64,000 nt of DNA, taken from the NCBI GenBank assembly GCA_009746045.1, contig RPFO01000038.1, positions 592,607 to 656,606 of the forward strand, in the 5' to 3' direction. Shown piece by piece: positions 1 to 9,406 of this stretch. The translations under genes were made by a program, and so were the position numbers. Each line of letters starts with the position of its first letter. Positions within the stretch are counted from its first letter, which is position 1. This DNA comes from Mesostigma viride. Taxonomy: Eukaryota > Streptophyta > Mesostigmatophyceae > Mesostigmatales > Mesostigmataceae. The notes under the pieces were generated by a model that worked only from the letters and a program-made list of their open reading frames with translations, did no database searches and was not told where the DNA came from.

Positions 1-556
1 GGCCGGCAGGTCGGCGGTGAGGGTCCACGTCTCGGCGCCATACGTGAGAACAGGAAGGACGAGGACCTTGAACAGGTCCTGTTTCTCGATCTTGCCCAGG
101 GGCTTGCGCCACAGGGCCCGGTACTGGCGTAAAGCGTGCCAGGCGAGGGAGATGCGATGGTCCACATCAACCTCGCAGCTAGGGAGCAGGCTGCCCAGCA
201 GCTTAACGCGGTCCCGATACAGCACTAGTGAGGACTCGAGAGCCGTCTAGGAGATAGAGGGGCGGCGCTGAGTTGGTGAGCCCAACCGCCAGGGCCTCTG
301 TCTTCTTGCTGACCTCAAGCCCCACTGCACGGGCCTCGAGAGCCAGGCAGTCAAGCCATGTCTGCACGTGCTCAGTGTCTTCGAAGAGGGTGGTGTCGTC
401 TGCGTAAATGATGTCTGCTAGCCGAATCTCCGTGTCCGCACCGCCATGCCAGAATTTGTTAGCAACCTGCACTCCTGGTTCCCTGCCCACGATGCGGGCA
501 AATCGCTTGCGCGCCTGAATCATTACGTATTCGACAACAATTGTTAATTCACTCAC
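1..556 (-). pseudogene. LINE reverse transcriptase, C-terminal part (broken)
   Basis: This is the downstream half of a non-LTR retrotransposon ORF2 on the minus strand. It carries the catalytic YADD box of reverse transcriptase (ADIIYADDTTLFED), then a block ending VLTYGAETWTL. Both blocks resemble the intact copy at 14196-15092. The frame shifts near 230-245: the YADD frame stops at about 203, and homology continues in another frame to the window edge. The upstream half lies at 2298-3158, separated by a 1.7-kb insertion. The copy is therefore dead, being both frameshifted and interrupted. The clade is not certain; an RTE/L1-like APE-type element is a guess. Confidence 0.85.
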
Positions 557-2297
557 GGTCCTAAATTTAGGACTTTGTCCTAAATTGTCCTAGAGGTCAC
601 TATAACCGAGGTACCGGGTAGGGGGGGTCACTATATGGTCCGTACCCCATGTCCACCGTACCCGGTATGATGTACCCGACCCGTGGTACCGGCACATGGT
701 ACCCGGATTCCGTACCCGGGTACCGGGTATAATGGCGGGAAAGTAGGTACCTCGACCAAAAATATAACCGATTTTGGAGCGAAAAAGTGGGTGCGGGAAT
801 GAAGTGAGGTGGATATCGCGACCTGACAATCGTGGCCGGCGTTTTCACGTGCGTTTATCATTTCGGGCGCCCAGTAGCAAAAACGAAAGGTTGTTAGTTA
901 TGCTTAAAGGCTGTGAATATTTTCTGCCAAGTTTTTATGTGTAGCGCTGTATCACAGCGGCACAACACAAATGGGTCGCAGATCGCCTGCTCGCGGAGGG
1001 TCGATTTTGGCACAAACATGTTAGTGTATTAGCAATGGTGGTGCGAATCAAGCCAGGAAATTTTTGTGGACGATTTTTATTTTAGTCTGGAGTTTAGAAA
1101 CGGAGTATTTGACATGGGAGCGCCTGGGCCGTGATATTCTTGCCCGATTTCCATTGTCGACCATGTTTTAGGGACGTTCAGGCTGGGCAGCGAGCGCACC
1201 TTATAGGTCTTCACTTTCGGTATTTCTTGGACCTAGAACGCAGCACAAGCTTGGTTTATATCATTGTCGAACCGGTTGGCCAGCTTTGGTGCGCTCAGCT
1301 CTCGGAAAGCTGACCTCGCTGCGGATTTCAGCGACTTTTTTGCAACCATCTGGAATGAGGCGACGTAAGTAGCAGGTAAGTGCCGGGTTGTCCTAGATCA
1401 TGAGTGTAACTGGCAACGCTGTCGTGGTGTTTTGAGTCAGCCAGCTATGCCTAAAAAGAGGGGACGCTCTCTGTGCACATAACTGTCACACATAGTTGGT
1501 TTACGTCATACAATTTTTTACGTCGCTATCTTCGTCGTCCGCTGCAGCTAAAACACACATGCGTAAGAGCAGTTTTACTCATGTGTTAGTTATAAACCAT
1601 CGTCCTATGGCCTGCAGTCGTTCAGGGTGTTCTCAGACAGTATATACAGTATGGTTTACGTGTTACATGCACGCTGAATTCGCTCACAAAGCGTTGCATG
1701 TTAGCACAACGTTGTTTTGTAACTTGATTTGGCTGCATTCATGTGTTAGTTGCAATGCAAATGCAATGTTTTTTCATCGCTGGGTGGTGGCCAGCATGTC
1801 CGTGATGTCAAAGAAGGTTTGGCATATGCTTAGAGAAAGTTTACTGCATGGGGTGGGCCATGTTCAAGCCGGGCAACCTCAGCAACCATGCAACCCTATA
1901 TTGCATTACCTGCACCATCTGTGACACCGTTAATCACGCGTATATATAGAGGCAGCCACAGCAGGGTATGGCCTTGTTATACGCTGCCCCGCCATCCCAA
2001 GGCCTCGTAGGGTCCCCTAGCGCTTGTAAGATGCTCAAGGGACCGTGTGGATAGCATGGTCATGCGTTGACAATAATTGGTCCTAATGGTCCTAAAACCC
2101 ACATTTTGGCCAAATTCGCGCTTTGAGGTCTTGCAGGTGGCAGGGCCCATTCATGCACTAAATGTAATTATTTGACCCCAGGTTTTTGATGCCAACTAAA
2201 AAAGTGTGTTATCTGTCATGGGAACGAATGCCAGGGTCAAATTTTAATGTTTGCATGTATATATTTTAATTCAAAGTGGTCCTAAATTTAGGACTTT
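557..2297. mobile_element. 1.7-kb insertion splitting the LINE, flanked by 20-bp direct repeats
   Basis: The reverse transcriptase frame breaks after the SPYLF block on the right and resumes at EYVMIQARKR on the left. The intervening DNA is unrelated to the LINE. GGTCCTAAATTTAGGACTTT occurs at both boundaries (557-576 and 2278-2297), and each copy contains the perfect 16-bp palindrome GTCCTAAATTTAGGAC. GTCCTA motifs recur inside. No transposase was recognised; the 142-codon open frame at 1496-1924 has no features I recognise. This could be a non-autonomous DNA element, a solo terminal repeat pair or another inserted repeat. Confidence 0.55.
605..760. repeat. Cluster of GGTACC/CGGGTA motifs
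   Basis: About ten GTACC or GGTAC words fall within 150 bp, many embedded in CCGGGTA(C). They are spaced irregularly on both strands, so this is not a simple tandem repeat. It lies just inside the left end of the inserted element. Function is unknown. Confidence 0.5.
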
Positions 2298-3158
2298 TTC
2301 TGGGAAGATTAACACAATAATGAACAAGTAGGGCGACAGCACGCAGCCCTGCCACACACCCTTCTTTAAAGGGCATGGGGGCGTGGTCCCGTAAGAAGTG
2401 CGCAACGAAGTGGTGGACCCTTCATACAGGTTGCGGATGACAGCAATCAGGGGGCGGGGGATCCGGAACAACTCGAGGATGTACCCCAAAGCGCAGGCCA
2501 GAAAACCGAATCGAAGGCTTTTTTGATGAAGTCCACCAGCACAAGGTGCAAAGGGGACTCACCAGGCTGAAGGCGTTGCAGTTCCTCCACCAGTCGGCGA
2601 GTAGCGAAGAGCGCCTGTACTGTGTTGCGACCTGAACGGAAGCCGTGCTGAGTCTCGCTGAGGTGACCGTCCAGGGCCGTGCGCAGGCGGTTCAGGATAA
2701 GCCGCATAAGAAGCTTGAGGGGGGCACTTTGAATGCACACCCCTCTGTAGTTGCCGGGGTCGGCAGGCGACCCCTTGTTCTTGTACAGCATCGTGCGAAA
2801 ACTGTGTTGCCAGGCCGCTGGAGGTGGTTGCGACGACAGCAGAAGGCGGTTGCAGATGTCCCGGAAGAGCAGCATAACACCTCATGTCCTCGAATTCGGC
2901 TGCAAGTTTTACAACTGCGGCCGGAATCTCGTTAGAGCCGGTGGCTGCGTCATAACGCAGGCGCTGGACCGCCTCCGTGACCTCGCGAGAGGTGAAAGGA
3001 GGCATGTCAGCCGGGTCGCCAAGTGGGCCGACCAGCGGGGGGACTAGGTAGTCCGCCGCTGACCTAGGCGGGGCAGGGGGCCCAGCGGGGCCGGCCAGGG
3101 CGGCCGGGCGGGCGGCGGCGGCTGGGAGCAGGGGTGGGGGCGGCGCAGCTGTCCCCAC
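2298..3158 (-). pseudogene. LINE reverse transcriptase, N-terminal part (broken)
   Basis: This is the upstream half of the LINE interrupted by the 557-2297 insertion. In minus orientation one frame gives a Pro/Ala-rich leader and an AVQRLRYDAATGSNEIPAAV block. Another frame then gives YKNKGSPADPGNYRG, the LVDF..KAFD motif (RT motif A) and GVWQGCVLSPYLF (motif B'). These order correctly for a LINE reverse transcriptase. At least two frame changes (near 2870 and 2480) make it a pseudogene. Its 5' side abuts a plus-oriented 3' end of another element at about 3181. Confidence 0.85.
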
Positions 3159-3180
3159 GACCTCGGCCGTGGCCGTGGCC

Positions 3181-3275
3181 CGTTAGGATGTATGATAGGC
3201 CATACGCCCCCTCTCAAGGGCTATGTGCTACATATACTCCCAACGGAGTTATGTTACAATTCAATTCAATTCAAT
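3181..3275 (+). mobile_element. LINE/SINE 3' end with hairpin and (AATTC)n tail
   Basis: This short stretch resembles the 3' end of the LINE at 15182-15240. It has GTGCTACAT, then a hairpin at 3231-3253 (arms CATA(T)ACTCC and GGAGTTATG, loop CAAC), then an AATTC-repeat tail. Only the 3' end is present. Confidence 0.6.
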
Positions 3276-3343
3276 CATCTGGAGTGTGGCACAGCATAGG
3301 CACACATACATGTACATGGCTAAATAATGCTCGTGAATCATGC

Positions 3344-3584
3344 GCTAGCCATCTCCACGCTTATAAGGCAGATTCGCATGCATCCGTGGACACGTGTGAT
3401 TCTTTCCACCGTAACTGCTGGCCCTAGCCTGTCAGTGTGGAAGCTGGCAGTTATGTTGCAAACCGGCCTGGCGCACTGACCCCGTGCTAGCCATCTCCAC
3501 GCTTATAAGGCAGATTCGCATGCATCCGTGGACACATGTGAAATCTTCTTGACACCGTAGCTGCTGGCCCTAGCCTGTCAGTGT
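3344..3584. repeat. Direct duplication, about 95 bp, period 142 bp
   Basis: A segment starting GCTAGCCATCTCCACGC and ending CCTAGCCTGTCAGTGT occurs at 3344-3438 and again at 3486-3584. A few substitutions and small indels separate the copies. No coding potential was seen. Confidence 0.8.
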
Positions 3585-3599
3585 ATATGGCTCCTTCCT

Positions 3600-3790
3600 T
3601 CTTAGATTGCCGGATCGTTAGCATGTCCGTTTAGCTAGCGTGCCCGAATGCAGCTGTGGCATGCCTTAGGCATGAAGGAGGCTGGGGGTCTCTGCCCTTT
3701 CTCCTGTTGTGCACACACAGGGATTAAAAGCACTTTGGTGCTCCGTGACTCCCCAACGGGAGCACGTGTTTAATTAACTAACTGATTAAT
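3600..3790 (+). mobile_element. SINE-like repeat with conserved 3' hairpin
   Basis: A repeat unit of about 150 bp, recognisable also in minus orientation at 31024-31275 and 31308-31450. Shared blocks include GGCATGAAGGAG, GGGTCTCTGCCC, CTCCTGTTGTGCA and GGATTAAAAGCACT. It ends with a hairpin at 3745-3765 (arms GTG(A)CTCCC and GGGAGCAC, loop CAAC) and an AATTAA-rich tail. No open frame spans it, so it is non-autonomous. A clear tRNA-type promoter was not found. Confidence 0.6.
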
Positions 3791-3977
3791 GGCTCCTTCC
3801 TAGCTGCCGTTGTCTGACTAAGAAATTCACGCAGCTCCCCCACTGTACGTGTCAGGAAGCTGGTAGCCGCACCCAGGGGTAGAGGGGAATCGTCAGTGGG
3901 CCCAACACCGGAAATTTCACACCCTTTTACTCAAATCGTAGAGCTAGCCCCCGGCCAACCACCAACCATTACGGTGG

Positions 3978-4036
3978 CCTGTATTGGTTGGTGGCGGACA
4001 TAAAGATTCTGGCCTGCGCTGGTTGTCTCCTTGATA
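3978..4036 (+). repeat. Partial copy of a dispersed 'GGCCTGCGCTGGTTGTCTCC' repeat
   Basis: The same block recurs at 30741-30792 (+), 31081-31136 (-), 31538-31593 (-) and, more degenerate, 32430-32494 (+). It marks shared repeat content between the two transposon islands. Confidence 0.55.
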
Positions 4037-4389
4037 AAGAGTTTTATTATTCTAGATAGGCCTAGGTAGCTCTCCACGCCCGGAGCGGCCGATAGCATCG
4101 TCTTACATTCAGCGCAGCCGCCTTAGTGGCAAGCCGACTAATTAATTTGCCGGCCAGCAAATGCTGGGATCGATCAAGATGCGAAGCTGAAAAGATGCCT
4201 CCCTTCCTTCCCTACACCACTCTAAGTACTGACAGCATCACAGGTGCGCCACGCCTGACGGCTGGCGCAGGTACAATTAAGGTCTAGTGAGGCACGTTAG
4301 AAGCTACCTAGGCCTGCACTTTGGAACCACGCCGGCCTAGCGTCAGCACAAGAAGGCCACCCGGTGTAGTGCCCTTGTGACAAGCTAGA

Positions 4390-4550
4390 GTTAGAGTATT
4401 ACGTCACACGCGTCAGTTATAAAATGAGCAAAGCTGATCAAGTAGGATTGTTTCCGGCCATCCATCCATTCATTGGGGTTACTACTCCGTGACTCCCCCA
4501 TGGGAGCACGTGTTTTCTAAACTAGTTAGTTAAAATTAATTAATTAATGG
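4390..4550 (+). mobile_element. LINE 3' end with (CATC)n stretch, hairpin and AATTAAT tail
   Basis: It matches the 3' region of the LINE at 29877-30240: AGTAGGATTG, CCATCCATCCAT, GGGGTTA, then a hairpin at 4489-4509 (arms GTG(A)CTCCC and GGGAGCAC, loop CCAT), then an AATTAATTAAT tail. No coding part is left. Confidence 0.6.
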
Positions 4551-4906
4551 CCATGCAAATCCATATCTACATGCACTTAATATCTACATGCAGATACTTT
4601 TAACCACTTCCCTAATGAGGTTCCCAACATTTGCGTCTCGCTACATTGAGTCTCAACAGACCTGTGCGCAATGCTGGCCTCAAACTGGTCAAGCAGTGAG
4701 CACATTACAACTGCTGGCGAATAATTCCTTTCCCCACCTAGTCATATCAATATGATGGGGTAACTTGGACATCGGCCAGACTCATCTCCCACCGTTGCCG
4801 TACGAGCGGCCCATGAGACTACCAGCCGACAGGTCGTTCAGCGCCATGACCTGCTGCCTGCAAGCCCGTGCCGCATACTTTTATTGAAACCACCACGGCA
4901 TGCACA

Positions 4907-5458
4907 CTACTTCTTTGCAAAGTAGTATACAACCAGGAAAAGCACCACCACCACGCCCACGATGGTGAGCACCCGCCGGCTGGACTTGGTGCTAAACACC
5001 TGTTGGGGGGGGGGGGGGGGGGGGGGGGGGGGCGGGGCGGGCGCGCGCATATATATTATTATTAATGGGGGGGTACGCTGGCAAACGAGGAATGACCAGC
5101 AGACAGCTAGGTACGTGCACGGGTAAATTGATGATGATGATGATCATGTGTGTGTTTGTGTTTGTGTTTGTGTGTGTTTGTGTTTGTGTGTGTGTGTATG
5201 TTTGCGTTTGTGTGTGTGTTTGTGTGTGTGTTTGTGTGTATGCTTGTGTTTGCGTTTCTTTTTTTTTTTTGTGTGTGTGTGTGAGTGTGTGTGTGTCTGT
5301 GCATGTGTATGTGCGTGTGTGTTTTTGTGTGTGTTGTGTGTGTGTTTGTGCGTGGGCGTGTGGGCGTGTGTGTGTGTGTGTTTGTGCGTGTGTGTTTGTG
5401 TGTTTGTGTGTGTGTGCGTGCGTGTTTGCGTGTGTGTGTGTGCTTGTGTGTGTATGTT

Positions 5459-5503
<45 letters not shown>

Positions 5504-5585
5504 ATGTGTGTGTGCATGTGTGTGTGTTGTGTGTTTATGTGTGTTTGTGTGTGTGTTTGTGTGTGTGTGCTTGTGTGTGTATGTT

Positions 5586-5616
<31 letters not shown>

Positions 5617-6136
5617 TTGTGTGTGTGTTTGTGTGTGTGTGTGTGCATGTGTGTGCTTGTGTGTGTGTGTGCATGTGTGTGCTTGTGTGTGTATGTTTGT
5701 GTGTGTGTGTTTGTGCGTGTGTGTGTGTGTTTGTGTTTCTGTGTGTGTTGTGTATGTGTTTGTGCGTGTGCGTGTGGGCGCGTGTGTGTGTTTGTGCGTG
5801 CGTGTGTGCGTGCGTGTGTGTGCGTGTGTGTGTTTGTTTGTGTGTGCGTGTGTTTGTGTTTGTGTGTGAGCGTGTTTGTGTGTGCTTGTGTGTTTGTGTG
5901 TTTGTGTGTATGTGTGTGAGTGTTTGTGTGTGTTTGTGTGTGTTTGTGTGTGAGAGTGTTTGTGTTTGTGTGCGTGTGTGTGATTGTGCTTGCGTGCGTG
6001 CGTGTGTGTGTGTGTGTATGTGTGTGTGTGTGTTTGTATGTGTTTGTGCGTGTGTGTATGTGTGTGTGTGTTTGTGCGTGTGTGTGCGTGTGTTTGTGTG
6101 TGCGTGTGTGTCTGTGTGTGTGTTTGTGTGTGTGCT

Positions 6137-6168
<32 letters not shown>

Positions 6169-6195
6169 CGTGCGTGCGTGTGTGTGTGTGTATGT

Positions 6196-6267
<72 letters not shown>

Positions 6268-8392
6268 ATGGGCGGGGGGCAGCTGGGATGCTTCCGTATG
6301 TTTTGGCGAGTAGAAGATAAAGGTGACGTGAAACAGACGAGGCAGTGGTGTATGCAAGCCCCCACCCTAGTGCCTTACCCCTTGTTGGCAAATGATGGCC
6401 ACCCATATGCAGTGGACACAGGTCGGTGCGAAAAAGTCGTATACAGAGGGCACCCCCCTAGATGGGTGCACAAGGGCTAACAAACACCACTGCCCACACA
6501 GTGAGCACTACCACACAGTGACCAAAGCCTGCTCTCTGTGGCCAGCGCACAGAGGAAGGGGTGGGCCAAACCAACTTGCAATGAGCTACAACTTTCAGCC
6601 AACCGATTGTAAGCTATCCAACCAAGGCGTGCAGGAGAGTACCTTGTCCAGTTTATCCATAAGGCCGCCCAGCGCTCCTCGGGCACCGACGATGTTCTGA
6701 CCCTGAGGAGACAGCGAGCACGAGCAGCCACAGTCGCAGGAGAATACGCAGCCAATAGTTGACACACGGGGATCGCGTCAAAGTGTGCACGCGCGTCCAC
6801 AAGGGGTATTGATACTTAGGTACTAATTAGGTCCACAAGGGGTATTGATACTTAGGTACTAATTAGGTCCACGATTAGGTCCACAAGGGGTAGGGATACT
6901 TGAAGGTATTTATACGTCAGTTGTTTCTTGTGTATGCTATACAGTTTATCCTGGGGTGAGATGGGTTCGAGAGGCGCCTCATGGTGGCTCACCCGCGGCG
7001 TGAGCGCACGCCCTGTCATAGCTGTGATCCCGCGCACGGGTTGTGTCCAGTGGCAGTTTGTCAAGTGGCCGGCACATGGGGAGAGCGACCCACCTACCCA
7101 GTACCCCCAGTGTGTCCCTATCACTACTGACTCTGGGCCTGCCATATGCGTTGGCCTCTCTCTAGGCAAGCCATGAGCTTCTAGCGGCCCCTTGCTTCCT
7201 TTTCCCTTTGTCCCCCTCGTCCCTCGTTCCCCTCTTCCATCACGCGCCTCCTCCCTCTTCCCTATGCCTTCCATTGCTGTCAAGTGAGGCTGTATCGACA
7301 CACGCCGTGCACTATCGCACAAACCACAACGCGCTGCTGCCCGACACAATGCAACCACACCCATCACCCACCATTCATCACTCACCACCCGCCATACAGC
7401 AGAGATCTCATGGGACCCTGCTTCGAATGGAGGTATCAGCGACATGCCACTGCCCCAACAACATGCCAAATGGTATCTTGGCGCAAAAATATTGACTATC
7501 ACAAGCCGACCGTCTGTTTCCTAATCTTAAGTGCGAGTCTCATCGTGCATGGCTCATCGCCAGTTGCCACTATAACACCCATGCACCATGCAAGTCTTCG
7601 TGCATCATCTATTGTTGTGCAGCCGGCCAGCGGCATACATGCACCATGCGCTCCAGCAGTGGGTGGTGGGCCTATCAAGTGGATAAGTCATCACACACGG
7701 ATCGTCTATATCTAGCCACAAAACACGCTATAGCACAACAACACAAACGCACCATCCGCTCCAGTAGCGCGTTGTGGGCCTGGGCCTCCTCATGCATGTC
7801 CAGGGTGACCTGGGGGGGGGGGGGGGAGGGGAGGCATGGGCATGGGGTGGGCCACCACACATTCCAGGGCAGGGTGCCGGGATGATGATAGTTAAGAACA
7901 GCGTCGATAGTTGTGTTGCCGTTGTATGCACGAGTTTTCATTGATGTAAGCCACACTGGCACGCGGGCTTCATTGACCAATAGCCTTAGGCACCAGGTTG
8001 TGCTCATGTCCTTTAGAGTGCTTGCACCTTGGACAAGGAAAGGTGGCCTTCAAAGCTAGGTTTTTCAAAAACCTCTGCGTGCGAGCATTTTGTAGCTTCC
8101 ATGGCTGTAAACGGAAAGCCGCAAGAGGGGAAAAATCCACACAGCTAAGCAAGCTCAGGGAATAGCTAAGCTAAGTCTCTAGAAAATGCTTGAACGGGCG
8201 GACCACAGTAACTTTACGCGCGCTTACCCTCTTCAGCAGCTCCACCCTCTCGTGAAGACCGTCGATGTTCCTGTCATTCTCCTGCTCGGCAAGCTCATGG
8301 TCGAACATGCCGCCTCTCGCATTGTTCTCAAGTGGGTCGACGTCGCCGAAGAGGGCGCCCCTGCCCCCGCGTTCCCTGACACGGGGATACAT
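4907..8392 (-). CDS. Bet1-type Qc-SNARE, 124 aa, four exons
   Basis: Exons are 8392-8228, 7809-7753, 6702-6643 and 4999-4907, all joined in phase 0 at GT-AG sites. The protein starts [10 protein letters not shown] and has an Arg/Gly-rich head with [16 protein letters not shown] coiled coil covers residues about 33-95 ([19 protein letters not shown] through LDKVF). A C-terminal membrane anchor spans about 104-121 ([16 protein letters not shown]), followed by AKK and stop. Length and layout match plant BET11-type SNAREs of the ER-Golgi/intra-Golgi fusion complexes, acting as tail-anchored proteins. The zero-layer position, usually Gln in Qc-SNAREs, appears to be His67. Intron 3 holds a 1.1-kb microsatellite, and its acceptor follows a run of 28 C. 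An AATAAA lies just after the stop (minus strand, about 4881-4886). The gene is divergent from the DenD-like gene. Identity is confident; exact exon edges are by eye. Confidence 0.88.
5005..5032. repeat. G28/C28 homopolymer serving as polypyrimidine tract
   Basis: On the minus strand this is 28 consecutive C, two bases before the CAG acceptor of SNARE exon 4. A C15 run (7812-7826) sits at the acceptor of exon 2 of the same gene. Confidence 0.85.
5148..6266. repeat. TG/CA-rich microsatellite, about 1.1 kb
   Basis: Imperfect (TG)n with frequent TTTG and GCG interruptions; the last 70 bp are nearly pure (TG)n. It lies wholly in intron 3 of the SNARE gene (6642-5000). Long open frames of alternating Cys/Val or His/Thr on both strands come from the repeat and are not genes. 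Confidence 0.95.
6796..6905. repeat. 36-bp tandem repeat, about 2.5 copies
   Basis: A unit beginning TCCACAAGGGGTATTGATAC is repeated at 6796 and 6832, followed by a partial third copy to about 6905. It lies in intron 2 of the SNARE gene. Confidence 0.8.
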
Positions 8393-9406
8393 CCCACGCC
8401 CAGTTGGACCTCCGCACCGATCGTCACGCGCAAATCAGAAAAGCCTAGAAAGAGGTTGCCAACGCCTCCCTTTTCCTCAAAATATTGTACGGATGACGCT
8501 CCTTATCCTGCCAAAACACCGTGGAAAAATATCAGCATTGCATACAATAATTTAGCGAGGCTACCCGACGATTAGGTGGGGGGCATTTCTCGCCTGCATG
8601 CTAAGGGAACGAAGAAAGAATGTCTCGCAGCCAGTACCTCTTCCCAAACTGCATGGATCCCGTAGACAGGAAAACGAAGTCGTTCCGTCTTAAAGCAAAG
8701 CCTGCACCCTGTAAAGTTGGAATGGTGCCAATAACAGGCTAATCACTTGACATATCTATCACCAACAGCTTCAGCCTGCCTTAATAGCAGTTCAATCCCT
8801 TAAAACTAAGCCCGAATGCAGCAGATCGAAAAAACTTCTGAATATGCCTTAGTCTCGACGTATGTCAAGCTAGCTAATGCCCCGCTTCGGCATTGACGCA
8901 TTTATTTTCTCATCGTCGCCATGGCTTCCCCTCGTGTGTTCTTTATTACGTGTCAGCTTAGCAGAGAGAGCGGCAAAATCAATGATCCCAGCCGCGCTGT
9001 CCATGCTGCCCAGCAGCCGTACGACATGATACTTTCTTTCTTATTCTTGAAACATTCCAGCCTATTCCAGCTAGACGCAAACCAACTTGAGCGAGTAGCC
9101 GAGTATGTACCTCTTATGTATGTTGTACCTGCGTACAAACCTACGGTCAGCCCAGTGGCGACCGGCAGCACGCCCACGCCTGAAATGCCGATTGCACAGA
9201 CAACTCATTGTGACACTGTCAGCATCAGGCCCATGACGTACACAGCGATGGCCGCGTCATCAATAATTATCCAGGATCGCACTTCAGAATGAAAATTAAA
9301 ATGTTGCACAGTTGCACCCATTGCCAGCAATATTCTCAGCAATACTGAAACTGTCCGAATCGGTTCACGATAATTTACTTTACCGGGCAAGCGTGTTGTG
9401 AAGAGG
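8393..9406. promoter_or_regulatory. Divergent intergenic region, SNARE (-) / DenD-like (+)
   Basis: There is 1,014 bp between the two start codons, so both promoters must lie here. No TATA box or other element could be assigned. Short open frames occur on both strands (8921-9292 +; 8953-9316 -). One minus frame near 9316-9205 has a hydrophobic segment, but I could not join it to a downstream exon in phase. Confidence 0.5.

Noticed and set aside
5065-6480. Long Cys/Val and His/Thr open frames on both strands
   Set aside because: They are translations of an imperfect TG/CA microsatellite inside a SNARE intron and have no coding signature.
7640-7672. Degenerate copy of SNARE exon 2 (CGCTCCAGCAG...GTGGGCCT on the plus strand)
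   Set aside because: About 22 of 28 bases match the exon, but the flanks do not align; chance or a very old duplication cannot be separated.
8953-9316. Possible small minus-strand membrane-protein gene between SNARE and DenD-like
   Set aside because: A hydrophobic segment (IAVYVMGLMLT) and a second open stretch (VGVLPVATGLTVGLYAG) are suggestive, but no GT-AG join keeps the frame and no family was recognised.
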